Assembly (NCBI GenBank): GCA_903813345.2
Contig: CAIIXF020000002.1
Span: forward strand, 29,692,926-29,756,925
Length of the DNA: 64,000 bases
Direction: 5' to 3'
Source of the DNA: Owenia fusiformis
Lineage: Eukaryota; Annelida; Polychaeta; Sabellida; Oweniidae
The notes below the pieces were generated by a model. It ran no database searches. It was not told where the DNA came from and saw nothing but the letters and a program-made list of their open reading frames with translations. Shown here in pieces: positions 48,655 through 61,731 of the stretch. The number at the start of each line of letters is the position of its first letter. Positions within the stretch are counted from its first letter, which is position 1. Position numbers and translations under genes: made by a program.

Positions 48655-49150
48655 ATAATGTTAGATAATGTAACAGTGTCTGGTACAACCGGGACATTGT
48701 AAAAATTGTAACAAGTTTTGTAACAACAGATACAATGTTCAACAATGTAACAATGTCTGGTACAACCGTGACAATATTAAACACTGTAACACGATTTGTA
48801 ACAACAGATACAATATTCAACAATGTAACAATGTCTGGTACAACCGTGACAATGTTAAATTTATAATGTAACAATATTAGTAGCAATGTCTGGTGCAACC
48901 GTGACAATGTTAAATAATGTAACAATGTCACAACGCTAAATAGTGTAACACTGTCAGTAATTACCTTGACAATGTCGAAAAATATGTCTAATAATGTAAC
49001 ATAGTCTGCTTGATAATGTTAAATAATGTAACACTATCTTTTCTACAATATCGGCAAAAAGTAACACTGGTTGTTACATTTGTGGCAATAGTAAAGAGTG
49101 TAACGCTGTCGGTAACAACTGCAACAATGTTACATGATGTTACATTAGTA
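48655..49150. repeat. Degenerate GTAACAATGTCTGGTACAAC repeat
   Basis: Imperfect units of about 60-70 bases with AATGTAACAATGTCTGGTAC, AACCGTGACAATGTTAAA and TTTGTAACAACAGATACAAT, decaying to the right. It is preceded by a poly-C run at about 48568. Confidence 0.75.
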
Positions 49151-49718
49151 AATAGCTACCGGTTGTGCCAGAAAATTATAACGTGCCACGATTGCGCCAG
49201 ATTCATGCAGCACCACTGTCGTACAAGACCGAATCCTGCGTTTGATCGTGTCTTGAAGAATGGCCAAGGTTTAATGTGCAAAAAGGGTAGACATTCAATT
49301 TTTGGAACCCGAAGTGTATACTTGATTAAGATACCCCCGTATCGGTTTTTTACAGTTTCTTTTCAAACCCTGCTCCGAGACTACGTATGCATGGTTGGGG
49401 GACCGGTCTTTTCCATACATCCTCTGGAAGGTACATGCCCCCTCCAAAAATGTTAATCTGGATCGGCGCAGTTCTCAAATGTCTAAAGGTACATTTTTGC
49501 CTTACTGATATTTTGCCGGTAGCCGACAGCCGTTATTTGCATTCGCGAATAAAAGCTAAACCATTGGTGATAACATTTCGACTGCCTTATCTGTTCTGTC
49601 GAAAACGTTCATGTAGGCTATAAATGCAACAATTTCGCCCCTCCCGTGGCTTATCGAAATACATTTGTATTTGGAAAACTGGAACCAGACCACGTGTACC
49701 ATTCAATTTTATAGAACA

Positions 49719-49904
49719 AGGCGACAAAATGTCACCAGCGTTACAGACGCCGAACCCCGAACGTCGAACACTGTCCACAAAAAAAATTGGAAAATATAGG
49801 GCTATCTTGTGCGACTTGTGCCAATGCCATCAAAGGTTCTGTAGAGATGGTCTTGGTACTACATAAAACAATATGTCATGGCTGATGGTGGTGACATAGT
49901 AGTT
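49719..49904. mobile_element. Short element with GTCACCA ends
   Basis: Starts AAGGCGACAAAATGTCACCA, continues with GTTACAGACGCCGAACCCCG, and ends AACAATATGTCATGGCTGAT, GGTGGTGACATA. It is a compact member of the family seen at 24163 and 40340-40452. It ends 15 bases before the donor of the exon at 50158-49920. Confidence 0.65.
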
Positions 49905-49919
49905 GTAAGCCTATCATAC

Positions 49920-50158
49920 CTGTACTTTACTATCAAACTAATGCTATCAAAGTCTTGTAAAGCAGCTTGTGTGGCGTAAGCAGTGCCTTTCAATCCATAC
50001 AAGCCGGTCTCCAAATTGCTATACACAACCTCATCAGTGCCATCCACCAGTGTTGATCCGTAATCATCAAATTCACTTTCAGTGAGCGTTTTGTCAGTTA
50101 TCGTTTCTCGATCATAGTCAATGTTATTGTATAAATGACCGGTGCTTAGTTCTGGCAT
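49920..50158 (-). CDS. Isolated first coding exon, possibly an alternative INTU first exon
   Basis: ATG at 50158, preceded in frame by TAA, opens 79 codons ending at a good donor (TACAG then GTATGA at 49919). The product starts MPELSTGHLYNNIDYDRETI and contains SEFDDYGSTLVDGTDEVVYS; it is acidic and tyrosine-rich, and looks like coding sequence. The exit phase is 2, the same as INTU exon 1, so splicing to INTU exon 2 would stay in frame. No other exons of a separate gene are visible between here and 46951. I do not recognise the protein; it could also start an unrelated gene. Confidence 0.55.
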
Positions 50159-50159
50159 T

Positions 50160-51109
50160 GTTGCGACTCTCGCTTACGTAATCGATACTTGGATGTTCCT
50201 CTTTGATAACTAAACACTAATCACAATGACCTGTTTGAGTGTATGTTATTCAATGTAAGCCATTAGTTAGGACTAATAAAAAATTAAAGTGTTCATCATG
50301 TTATCCAGACATAATCCTTTTTATGCGTCTTTTATTGCAGTAAAATACTCAATTAACACGGAGTCAAAGCTGAGATGTTCACACTTGATCAGACTGACGA
50401 ATAGAAGTCGATGTAAGGCTTCGTTATAGAACTTATAAAAAGTAAGTCCTCATTGTGAGATTCAGAAATAATCTCATTTATGCGTGTATTATGTCAAATT
50501 GTACGATTTTAGATCTGCGGGTCTCATTCACCTGTCTACCTTGATAGTTTCCACCACAGCTGCGTCTACATACGTTTAGATTGTTATTGTCCTGTTGATG
50601 AAAATGGTGACATGATGCGCAAAATGCGTATACGGCCTTAGAAAGTGCGTCGAAATACCAAAGTCCTTCAAAGCTATGATATCACGTTTGTTTTGATATG
50701 ACAGTTTTTATTCAGCCATTGTAAATACTTTTTAAGTTACTTAGCAACACTACACCAAATTATCATAACAGTTTATTCAAACGAAAATGAAAAATTATAC
50801 GAAAACACTCCAGAAAGTATATATCTATTCATATAAAAACATGTTTAAGTATGTAAACATATTGAATAGAACAGCTATCATTTTCAATTCAATGTCATGA
50901 ATGGCGACTGCATAAAGTTTAAATGAACCATGGAAGACTGCATTAAGTGTATTCCCTCTAATCAGATGTCTAAATTGTTTAATCAGTTGATCTAACACCT
51001 ATAACGAGACATATTCCATTAAATTAATTAATATAGTTAAACCAGTATTCATTTAACCAGTAATTTATTCATTTAGTTGATATAGGGCAATCCACTATTG
51101 TCACACAAA
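50160..51109. other. Gene-free stretch upstream of the isolated exon
   Basis: It would hold the promoter of the exon at 50158; a palindromic TTACGTAA lies at about 50173. Nothing else is supportable. Confidence 0.4.
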
Positions 51110-51413
51110 TAGTCAAGGAGGATTGGCTCCCAGTATCGAAACTCGATATTTTGCAACAATAAAAATGTCTAAATGTAGTTATTTTCTGAAATTACAAGCG
51201 ACTGTAAATTCAAGATAAACAGTCCAAAAGATTCGAACCAATATATCGATCATTTTTTGTGAGTTTTGGTTTGGAAATAGGAGCAAATTTCACGATTCGA
51301 ATGTTGGATCGAACAAAAAGGCGGCTGTTTGCATTCGAATTTTGTAATCACGACATGCCCATATATGGCAAAAATATCGATGATGCACTCTGGGAGCCAA
51401 TCCTCCTTGACTA
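51110..51413. mobile_element. TIR MITE (TAGTCAAGGAGGATTGG ends)
   Basis: Perfect 24-base inverted ends: TAGTCAAGGAGGATTGGCTC, CCAG and mirror. The TA at each end fits a TA target duplication. 304 bases, no coding content. Confidence 0.85.
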
Positions 51414-51809
51414 ATAGTGAAGCTAAACCGTGACTGCGCTGAAAATGTTTCGGATTAGCAATAGCATACCTTCAATTAAAGTGGTATCGTAACCAATCAA
51501 CGTCCATTTAGCGATCGATGTCATTATACATCATAATCCAAAATTATTCTTTTGTTGAATCTAACAGAAACGGAAATTAAAATTGACTTTTAATGGCTAT
51601 ATTATGCTAGATATGGTGAACCAAGACGAAACCCGCACCCCTTTGTCTTATACTCTCCAAAGTGTCGCAAACGACAGATATGATAAGAGGGGTCAGCTGG
51701 TAAAAGTAATTTCGACCTTATCGGTAGCCATGCAAATTGAATACGCAAATCCGATTTGGTTAGTCTGTCTGGCTCGAAAATTATAGTCATATAATGATAT
51801 ATCTAGCTC

Positions 51810-52395
51810 TAAAAGCATAGGCCAAGGGAAAAGTAATAGTAAGCTGTATATAGAAGAGACAGGTTCACAAGTAAGATTGAAAATCTTTCAAATTTTTTTA
51901 GTCTTGGCACTAGTTCTCCTTACTGGTATCAAATTGTATTCCCAAATCTCTCCAAAATCTTCTTCAAAGTGTTTTTCAAACTTATATCATTGTTTTTTTC
52001 AAATCTTTATCTTAAAACTGCATATAATACTGCATATAAAACAACAGCTATGGGTATCTGCAATTGCCTGGCAAGCTGAAACTGATTGTCAGTGGTGGAG
52101 GTCAGCAGTGACCAATCAGATCACTTGTTTACTAATGAACTTGCCAAGCAATTGCAGGTTTTCAGAAATTCTCTCTTTTAGACAGCATTATTCACTCTAG
52201 TCTATATCACTGAGTTTCAATCTTAGGTAAGAGCTACAAACTATCAATTTTCTATCAACTCCCCATGGCTTTTTGAAAATAATACACTAAATATTGTTGA
52301 AATCTCCATCTTAACAAGTGGTCTAAGTCAGAGTTGTTCACCTGTCTCTTCTATATACGGCTTACTATTACTTTACCCTTGGCCTATGTCTAAAA
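51810..52395. mobile_element. TIR MITE (CATAGGCCAAGGG ends)
   Basis: Inverted ends of about 50 bases: GCATAGGCCAAGGGAAAAGT, AATAGTAAGCTGTATATAGA, AGAGACAGGT and mirror. An inner pair (AAGATTGAAA and TTTCAATCTTA) extends the fold. The 107-codon open frame inside has no recognisable character. Confidence 0.8.
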
Positions 52396-54680
52396 GGATG
52401 TGCAATGAGAAAAATAAAAAATAAATAGAGTACATTATTGACATTAAAATTTGGACATTTGGGAAGTTGAAATAAAAAGAAATAAGTCAAGGAGATTTTT
52501 ACGTAAGTCTTATGAAGGTGTTCATTGTATTTGGTAAAATCTAGCGCCGCCCTGGCTATGGTTCGAAAGTGTTGGGGAGGGTTGGGGTTCCAGGTGAGGG
52601 GGCTTTTTGACAGTTTTGGCTAAAAAAGATACGAACAGCGCTCAGAATGGTGAAAAACTGCATGATTTTGATGTTGTTTTAATATAAGTGTATACATTTT
52701 AAATGTTTTTGAACATCTCAAAGTAGTACGTTACAATGGGCTCCCATCTGTCACGTATATAATAGTGTAAGCAAATATATTAAATAAACAAATAAAACCA
52801 CAAACTACGCAAATTAATGTGTTTACAATTTTCTTTACATTATGCTTTTCGTTTTAAATGTGATATTTTCTTTAATAACTTAATATGGGATATTGTTAAA
52901 TTATTTTATTGGTTGGATTTGAATACAATACAAACATTCTAAAAATATTTAGATATTTCATAAATTCTATTGTGTCTATTTTTGATCAATCGTTCCGAAT
53001 TATTAGAAAATGATACAGAAGTTTCAGACAAGCCTTAAGAATTTATATAAAATTGGAGAGCTTTTTTACAATCAAAATATCATGGCTCAGAATTCCATTA
53101 AAAACATTTTTCTATCACACAAACCCTCTACCGAATCTCAAGCACTCTTCTAATTCAATGGGCCTAATTTTTTTGTGAAATGGGGTCTGGGGTTAAATGT
53201 ACACGCTTTTACTCACGATTACAAATGACTAACATATCGTAATCCTGAATCCTAGACGTTCGTTATTCAGTCATTCGGACCAAAATACTGAACTATAATA
53301 ATTTTGGATTTTCTTTACAAATGCAATTTTTGCCCTGAATCTGATAGTTAACCCACTTTTATGAAAACATCAATTTTTTCGTGAGCATTGCAGGTTCTAT
53401 AGTGAAAAAACTGCCTGCACCATTAAGTGCAAATTCGATTTCAAGCTAAATGATTATTTGTAGAAAAGAAGGTTACTTTAGTGTCCTAGTTTATTGATTG
53501 TCATATGTTTAGGGTGAGAAAGTAAAGGTTTCATAACTCATACATCAATTGATTATAAGATATCATATAAGTGCAGGGGTGGTCCCGGGAATTAAGAGGG
53601 GAAGGGAGGGATACAAAAATTGAATTGGAAAATCGAAAAAATCAAAAATGGTCCAAATTCTGAAATTTTCAATAAAATTACTAATGATTGGAAGTTTTAA
53701 ATAATTATAATGGATCGCAACATGCAGCACTGGAAGCAGGTTATTGTTTGATCACATCATGAATAGGCCTATAAGAGATGATCCTGTATTCGTATTTTGT
53801 AAACAACACATGCAGACCCGTAGCCAGGATTTGCCAAGAGAGGTGGTTAACTTTTTAAAAAATTCCAAGGGGGGTCAGCTTGGATAATTTGACCCAAAAA
53901 TGGCCAAAATCTCACTTAAAAAGTGCTCAGAATGGTGAAAAAATTATTTTGAAATAATTTTTGGCCAGTTGGGTGGGGGCACGCATGCGGGCCTGCATTC
54001 ACATCGCAAGGACAAAACCATGGTCCTGAATTTAAGGCAAGGCAAAATTAATAGATAAAGGCTGAATTAACTATATTAGAACTTTTTGAAAAAATGAAAA
54101 ACTAGTTGAGTTTAAGTTTCATTTAAAATTCTGAACTAACTCCGTCTGCATATTGATGAACTTTAAAGTTTAAACGATGGGCTCTCAACGATAATAAGCT
54201 CCATCTAGTGGGCTGTATAACCGGGGCCATATAGGAGGGTCCCCAGCTCCCGACCCCGACAAACCTCCTATGCAGCCCGCATGTCAAACAAAATTAATCC
54301 ACTCTCATTTGAAAAATTCAAGCCCAAACAGAGGGACAAACTTACCTGCTTCCTGATACAATTGTTCTAAGTGTGTCGAACTCTTCAAATGATAAACAAT
54401 GCTTATATAAGCTCCTCTCCGGTAAAGAAAACATGTTTATATATACTTAAAGGTCAATAAGGTGCCAAACGTCGTTCCTGATTATATATCCATTTTATTC
54501 AGTTCGTTATGCCATTGATTGTATCAAATTACGGTACATAAATATTTCAGTACATTCTTTTTAGACAACAAATAGATTCTTCTTTAGGTGTTCTAGTTTC
54601 GATCGTACTATTGAACATATTTGCCACTAGGTTTCCCCATGTTTAATTCCGGATTCCTGTAGAATCCTGCTTTTTCAAAA
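52396..54680. other. Repeat-derived intergenic stretch
   Basis: No gene. 53815-53996 resembles the CCCGTAGCCAGGA family also seen at 55548-55708, with AAAAAGTGCTCAGAATGGTG also near 52640. The rest is AT-rich. Confidence 0.5.
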
Positions 54681-55290
54681 GTGTATCGAACGCTTGCCCT
54701 TGCATGTAAAAAGCAAATATATTATTCGATTATCGAATACCTGAAAAAATGCAAGGGCAAATGTATAAATATCGAAATGTTTGTTTATTCATGCTGCCGC
54801 TCTGCAAACATATTTTTTATTTTATTTTTTATCACGATAAACTGTGAACGGAGCATAACATTCAATGTACCATTCGATATTACTATATGCGGAGGAGACC
54901 TCAATTGCATAAATTAATGTCACGTATTTGTTGTAAGTATTTTCATACAGTTTAGGTAATCGATCCGTACCAATTTCGTTAATAGCTGATTTGCATGGGA
55001 GATCTATAAACCGTTCATGATCATTGGAGATAGCATGGTCGTAAGTCATACACAGTAGGATATAGAGATTGTGGCGTGCAGTCTTGAATTCGAACCTGAT
55101 GACATTTACCTAGTTAGTTTATTGTCCAGTCGATGTATGTTTAGCTTAAACTTCTCAATAAAATGATATTATTTTAGGTACACTAAGTGTCAGAGCATGT
55201 AAAGATAGGCCCAAAACTGAGAAAGGGTCGATGGCAAACACTGACAGAACCCGGGTTTCCTAAACCCGTGCTGATGGTTTTCGAAGCACG

Positions 55291-55485
55291 TACTGAAATA
55301 GTCTCGCAACCAGTGCTATTTACTGAACGAAACGACACGAAAATCCCGGGACAGCGTCCTATCAGAGTATATATGGATACGAAACACGTACTAAAATAGT
55401 CTCGCAACCAGTGCTATTTACTGAACGAAACGACACAAAAACCCCGGGACAGCGTCCTATCAGAGTATTTATGGATTTAAGGATA
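55291..55485. repeat. Two direct copies of about 95 bp
   Basis: ATAGTCTCGCAACCAGTGCT, ATTTACTGAACGAAACGACA and CCCGGGACAGCGTCCTATCA appear twice. A third, diverged copy with an insertion lies at 55800-55905. Confidence 0.85.
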
Positions 55486-55547
55486 GGACCCCCGTATGAC
55501 CGACCATGCTATCAGTTTGAATCCATCATTAACAAACTTATGTAACA

Positions 55548-55708
55548 GGCCCGTAGCCAGGACCTTCTACCATTGCCAAAAATGCTTTCAAAACCATGCA
55601 GCTGAGCACTTTTTCAAGGGTTTTGGTCATTTTTTGGCCATTTCAAAAGTGAATCCCTTGGATTTTTATAAAAATGACCCCCCCCCCGTCAAATCCCGGC
55701 TACAGCCC
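55548..55708. mobile_element. Dispersed repeat with CAGGCCCGTAGCCAGGA end
   Basis: Starts CAGGCCCGTAGCCAGGA and ends AAATCCCGGCTACAGCCC, an imperfect inverted match. It contains a poly-C run at 55678. A related copy is at 53815-53996. Confidence 0.6.
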
Positions 55709-56828
55709 AGATTTTAACTTAAAACAATAAAATGCTGTATAAAACCCAGGAGATATATCATCCTCCGACTCATTTATCCTGCATCCCTTGACCCGTATTT
55801 AAATAGTCTCGAAACCAGTGCTATTTTAACTTTTGCCAGTGAGAGGCGCCATAAACTGAACGAAATGCAAAACACTCTAAACCCGGGATGTAGCATCCTT
55901 TGGTATTCATGAATTGGATTAATTGCCCGACCTTTTACCTTTCTGTCAGTTTGAATTCATGCCGATATAGGCTCTCAAATAGAATAAAATTTGTTCTCGA
56001 AGATGAATTGGCTATAGCAATTAGGAGTTGGAATCCTTATGTGTTCAAGTTTACGTGTTCAAAGGTATTTGGGATTAGATGAGGTTTTAATTAATGTTAT
56101 AATTTCTGATAATAGCTGGCCTTGAACTACATTGAAGTATTTGGAGTTGATGCTGTATTCAAGTCTGGACCAAATAAACTAATAAAGAAAGTTTGATGTA
56201 CGGATTTATTTATTTCTATTGCAAATAACTATTTACACATGCCATTTCAAGGTCAACCCATGTGACTATTCATTTTATCAAGCGATTTATAAAGTTTTAT
56301 AATTATGCATATACCTGTTGACTCACTTCAATCCTGAACATAAACATTAATTTTGTCTCCATTTTTGGATGTGGCTAATTCCTATTGCCCCTACTGTGGA
56401 CTAGTGACAATATATATTTTGCAAAAGCCAAAAATGTATGCATTCAGTATTGAAACATCAAGTCCATTGTACATCGATCACAAATAAAGGCACATTTACA
56501 TATATTCCAATAAATTCAAATACTGTAAAACCTGTAAATAGTGACCACCTATTGAGCCACAAAAAGTGTTCACGGTAGGTATTTTCTAACTAGATGGGAT
56601 TATATACAGGAGTCGATGTGAAATCTATCTAAAGTGGTGATAACTAGAGAGAGGTGTGCACTAAAACAGGTTTTACTGTTGTATATAAGATATAAAAAAT
56701 GTAATACATATACCTGTAATATTATCTCTAATGAGCGCACAATTCCAATGAGTGCAAATGTGACTTTTTTATTGAATTTTGTCTCAATATTAACACATTG
56801 ATTTTGATTAACAGAACTGATTGATATA

Positions 56829-57921
56829 CGAGGGGTGATCCAAAAGTCTTGGACGCCCTGCTCTATTTTTGTTGGTTTTTGTTAAAATTACTTTAAACTT
56901 TCAAATAATAAAGACCAACAACCTAACTACTTTGTGTATTAATTTTATGGAGAAATGATATATTTTGTATAGTTTTCTAGATGGTTTTTAATACAGAGAC
57001 CCTGCCACCCGGAACGGTATTCGCACATGGCAACTTTCAGCCTTAAATGTTACCGCCATTTCACTTGTTTCGGAAGTCTTGACCACTATATTTCTTTGAA
57101 TTTTGAATGTTAAACCATGTTAATTTACTTCCTTTGTTAGTAGGCAACCAATTAATTGTGTTTTAATTATAATGTCACATATGACAATGGCCGCAAATGT
57201 CAAATTCTAAGAAAATGCCATCAGACAAGCAACCCTCATTCTGGTATCATTTTTGCTGCAAGATGGCTGCTGAAATGCAAAACACGAAAGAAATCAAAGT
57301 GGAACAAAGAATACTACAATATATTTTGACTATTATTGACCTTGAGCAGCTACCATATGCACGATACAGTCTATCTATGGCTGCATGTAATTTTCTTCCT
57401 TTTCTCCAAGTTGAAAGGATGGTTGAAAGAAAATGTTTTTTACTCATTGAACGAGGTTTAGAGTAGCACTCCAGCAGCATTTGTAAGCACATAAGCAATG
57501 ACGGTTTCATAAATGTCTTCCATTCATTGGTAAAGTGGTATGAAAAATGTGTTCAAATTCGTGGAAAATATGTTAAAAGTATGTCTATATATGTGAAGAT
57601 GATGATGGCAGATGACACTCAGATTGAAAATAGAAAATTCTCTCATATCATGGCTGGTGTTAGGTTGTGCACCTGCACCTAAAGTATTTGCCATATTATA
57701 ACAATTGTGACGTGATTTGCTATATTTATATACCGTTCCGGGTGGCAGGGACCCGGTATTAAAAGATATGAAGAAAAGTAGCTAAAATATATTTTTTTCT
57801 GTTGAAACTTATACATAAAGTTGTTAAGATGTTGATCTTTATTATCTGAAAGTTTCATGTAGTTATATTAAAAAATAGCAAAGTTAGAGCAGAGCGTCCA
57901 AGACTTTTGGATCACCCCTCG
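56829..57921 (+). mobile_element. mariner-type transposon with long TIRs, defective
   Basis: Ends are CGAGGGGTGATCCAAAAGTC and its reverse complement, with TA on both sides as for Tc1/mariner insertions. The inverted similarity continues, diverged, for about 190 bases to CCTGCCACCCGGAACGGTAT (57000) and its mirror (57731), an unusually long TIR. Inside, 57345-57465 encodes LPYARYSLSMAACNFLPF, like the mariner catalytic-region block PPYSPDLAPCDFFLF, and 57502-57585 encodes KWYEKCVQIRGKYV, the usual mariner C-terminus. The N-terminal half is missing and stops intervene, so it is non-autonomous. Confidence 0.85.
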
Positions 57922-57929
57922 TATTATAG

Positions 57930-58800
57930 TGAGTGATGATTTTCAACATGTTTAATGCAAATAAAAATAGTAGCTGTAGAGTATGAAAACCTAAGTGATC
58001 ACAGCTAAAAGGATCATAATCGATATTTTTCTCAATATCATACCCTTGAGTTGGCAATAACACAACAGAAAATGCACCGATTCAGGTATGTCCACATAAA
58101 CTAAAATGCCTACATAATGAATAATGCAATTACTGGTTAAATTTGACAAGAAAAAACAATTTCCATAACCCCATGATTAAATGTCAATGGAAGCCCTCAA
58201 AAACTCAAAAATACAATAAACAAAAGAACCGCTTAATGCTACTTCAATTTTTGAATTTTTAGAAGAAATCCAATGTTTACCAACAACAGACGCCTTGTTA
58301 TTCTCAGAGGCAAACTGTGTAAGAACCACTAATTGAATATCTTTAAGATCTTCCAAATGTAATGAGCTAACCGATCTCCAATTTTTTTGCATGATATATC
58401 CTGTATTGAAATAACAGTGTTCATATTTATTCGCCAAGTAGAAATCTTATACTCTCCACTTATTGGGGCACCACAATTCATCCATTTAAGATTTCTCTTA
58501 TTAAATGACTACATGTACTTTACAAAGTTATTGCAAATGAATATCTTTACATAAAGTTAACAAGGCATTTCAACAAAAGATGGTTTGCACACATTCATTG
58601 TAACCTTGAAACAAACACCGATTTCCATCTAAATAACACCCTGAGACTATAAAAATGTATTAGCTATCGAGAGTCTGTGATATTTTTCACGAAATATATG
58701 TTTTCGTAGGTACTATAAATTCAAATACTTCTGATCAATTTACTTAATAAATTCTATTAATCACTATTTCATCAATATTTCGTTAGCTTGCAAACAACCA
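57930..58800. other. Gene-free stretch
   Basis: AT-rich; the 86-codon minus frame at 58177-58437 has no recognisable motif or splice context. I see no element. Confidence 0.4.
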
Positions 58801-58805
58801 AACAA

Positions 58806-59417
58806 CTCATGTTGTAGAACCTGATGATGTTCCGACTCGGGTTGTTGTAGAACCTGATGATGTTCTGACGCATTTTGTTGTAGAACCTTGGTATGTTCTG
58901 ACTCATGTTGTTGTAGAACCTGGTGATGGATATTCTGACTCATGTTGTTTTAGAACCTGATGATGTTCTGACTCCTGTTGTTGTAGATCCTGGGGATGTT
59001 CTGACTCATGTTGTTGTAGAACCTTGGGATGTTCTGACTCATGTTGTTGTAGAACCTGATGATGTTCTGACTCCTGTTGTTGTAGAACCTGGGGATGTTC
59101 TGACTCATGTTGTTGTAGAACTTGGTGATGGATATTCTGACTCATGTTGTTGCAGAACCTGGGGATGTTCTGACTCATGTTGTTGTAGAACCTTGGGATG
59201 TTCTGACTCATGTTGTTGTAGAACCTTGGGATGTTCTGACTCATGTTGTTGTAGAACCTTGGGATGTTCTGACTCATGTTGTAGAACCTGGTGATGTTCT
59301 GACTCATGTTGTAGAACCTGGTGATAGATGTTCTGACTCATGTTGTAGCACCTTGGGATGTTCTGAATCATGTTGTTGTAGAACCTGGGGATGTTCTGAC
59401 TCATGTTGTAGAACCTA
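58806..59417. repeat. 33-bp minisatellite, about 18 copies
   Basis: Unit GTTCTGACTCATGTTGTTGT, AGAACCTGGGGAT. Some units are 27-39 bases. The period is a multiple of 3, so both strands stay open over 100-130 codons (VLTHVVVEPGD on plus, MSQNIPRFYNN on minus). There is no splice or start context; it is not a gene. Confidence 0.93.
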
Positions 59418-60809
59418 CAATTCACAATTTACAACTAGAAATTGGCAACTCCAAGGTGTAGGGAATCCCAACGAACATATATAAATCATGAATTGTACAG
59501 TCACAATGTAATATTTACCATCGCACTCTTCCCTTCAATAAATAGATCATTGTAGTATAATATCTCTAAGTTATGGCCTATTCCAGCCATTTTTAATTTT
59601 CTGAGAAAAGAATCAGAAAAACAATACCATAATTGTGATCTACTCTAAAATCCCTTCAGTTTTAGTATAATATATAGCCATACTTCTAAGATGAAGAAAA
59701 TTGAAAAGGTTTAATGGTGATAAATATGATCTTAAACAATGCTGAATGACTTAGTTTTTAACATTTGTTTAGAATAACATTTTTGGCTCACCCTGTGCCT
59801 TAATTGTTTCTTATTTCAAGTCATATGAAGAGATAGTTTAAAAATTGCATAAATTGTTGGACTCTGAAAAAAATCTTCAGTGTTTTTCCTCAAAATCAGT
59901 GCAAGCATCATTTCCCAACTTTTTGGAATAAAGGTACTCATTCTCACCTGATCTGTGCGGTCACCATACTGTGACAACTCCAGGAGACAGCTCTCTAATG
60001 TGCCCTTGGTATCTGCGAGTCGTTTTGTCAAAGTTTCATAATCGTAGTGAAGGTTTTGCCGGATGGTGTCTCGACCCAATACCAAGAAATTTGTCAGAGT
60101 TTTCTCTCCCCGTGTCTGCATGGTATGAAGCAGGCTCTGACCATCCTCTATTTGTACAGGAATATCCTTTTTGGAGAAATTATACTTTCATTTACTTACA
60201 GTCACTTTGTTTGCTTTTAGTTTTAGCTTTGAGCTTTAATAATCTGAGCAATTACGCCTGATAATTTTAAATGAGTTGCATTTTTCATTCTCCGTTGGCA
60301 TTGAACTTGTAATATTTTGAATGTAAAATATATTAGAGAAATACATTTGTACTGTATAACTACGAGAGGGTTTTTAATAGCAAATAAGAAGACCTTCACT
60401 CGTACATATGAGAGAGAAATGTAACTTTGGATAATCTCTACAATTTCTTTTGAGACATCTGTTTATAAGGGTTGAGGGTTCAAGTATGTGGGAATACAAT
60501 TTTTATGGAACACCCTGTGTATAATTTCGGCTTCATTCTGTAAAATATCCCAAAATTTACCTTGAGTAATTGAGCTTGTGTGGTGTGCCTATCCCCCTCC
60601 AGGTTATTCAGTGGTTTCTCCATCTATTCATTCTGTGACATGGTCCAGTGCCTCTTGGTATATGTGGTTTGACAATACATTGTCACATTCCCTTAATAAA
60701 TCCTTAAAGAGAGATCAGATTAAAGAAATGAGATCAAATGGATATCCATTTGCAAGAACAAACACCCTGATTTACATATACATTTGTACACGATAGATTG
60801 CAGGGTCAA

Positions 60810-60935
60810 TTAGTCTCCATGACAACTGATTTCCAAGACAACTGGTTGCCAAGAACCAACTCATCCCAAAGTCAATTGATCCCCAAGACAACTCATCCCT
60901 AAGACAATTGATCCTATAATCAACTCATCCTCAAT
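60810..60935. repeat. Short repeat of CCAAGACAACTGATCC type
   Basis: Six to seven imperfect units of about 17-20 bases (CCAAGACAACTCATCCCTAA) in an intron of the spectrin-repeat segment. Confidence 0.7.
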
Positions 60936-61499
60936 GTTGGAAGTTTATTTTTGTACCAGTAATATTAAAATTACTCAATGTAACAGTGCATCATATAAAG
61001 TATCTGTAGATCATACCTCCACTTTGTCGAGAAGCATGTGGTATCTCTCAACAACAAGGTTCTTCTCTCAGGTAAAATGAGGGTCACCACTCTGTGTCAG
61101 CAACTCTGAGAATTTCTCCCTCCTTCTGTCTACCAAACTTTTCTCACTCATAAGTGTCAGCTTCAAAAGATATATGCGAATTACTTGTGTTCTGTGAAAA
61201 CATGATTCATAAAATTTTAGATTTGCATATTGATAAAGCTAGAGTAGCTTCCAAAATTCAAACGGTAATATGACTCTAAAATGCTATTCTTAACTGTCAA
61301 ATAAGCCCTGCCCCCCCCCCCCCCTCTACAGCCAAAATCAAAATAGATGGTATCAAGTTTAATATATCAATGGAAAGATCGACCAAACTTACATAATTAT
61401 CATATATCTGATTCCTATAAATCAATGTCACAAATTGCTACATTGAATCAATTGAAGTGACTATAAAACTAGAAACATGGCAATTTGCCATATTTTCAG

Positions 61500-61731
61500 G
61501 ATTTTAATTATCAGGCACCAGATAAGGCATTTTTAATCAAGTTGGTGCAAAATTCTCATTTCACAATTCAGACCAAAACTGGTAAAACTATGCCCATTTT
61601 TCATTATTTTTCTCATTTTTAAGTGGGTGCAAATGAATTTTTAGGAAGATGAAATAAAGCTGGTTTTAAAATTCTCAGGTGGGTGCTATGCCTTCTTGCT
61701 TTAATGCTGAGCAGATAACTGTATGCATTGT
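61500..61731. repeat. Dispersed GTGGGTGCAAA repeat, copy 1
   Basis: Shares AAAATTCTCATTTCACAATT, AAGTGGGTGCAAATGAATTT and CAGGTGGGTGCTATGCC with the copy at 63570-63795, including TCTTGCTTTAATGCTGAGCA at its end. Confidence 0.7.

Noticed and set aside
48620-49456. Frames of 103 and 148 codons on opposite strands
   Set aside because: The first is the degenerate GTAACAATGTC repeat; the second mixes repeat and random sequence without splice support.
58903-59484. Overlapping 100-134-codon frames on both strands with 11-residue repeats
   Set aside because: Explained by the 33-bp minisatellite; no start context, splice sites or composition of a protein.
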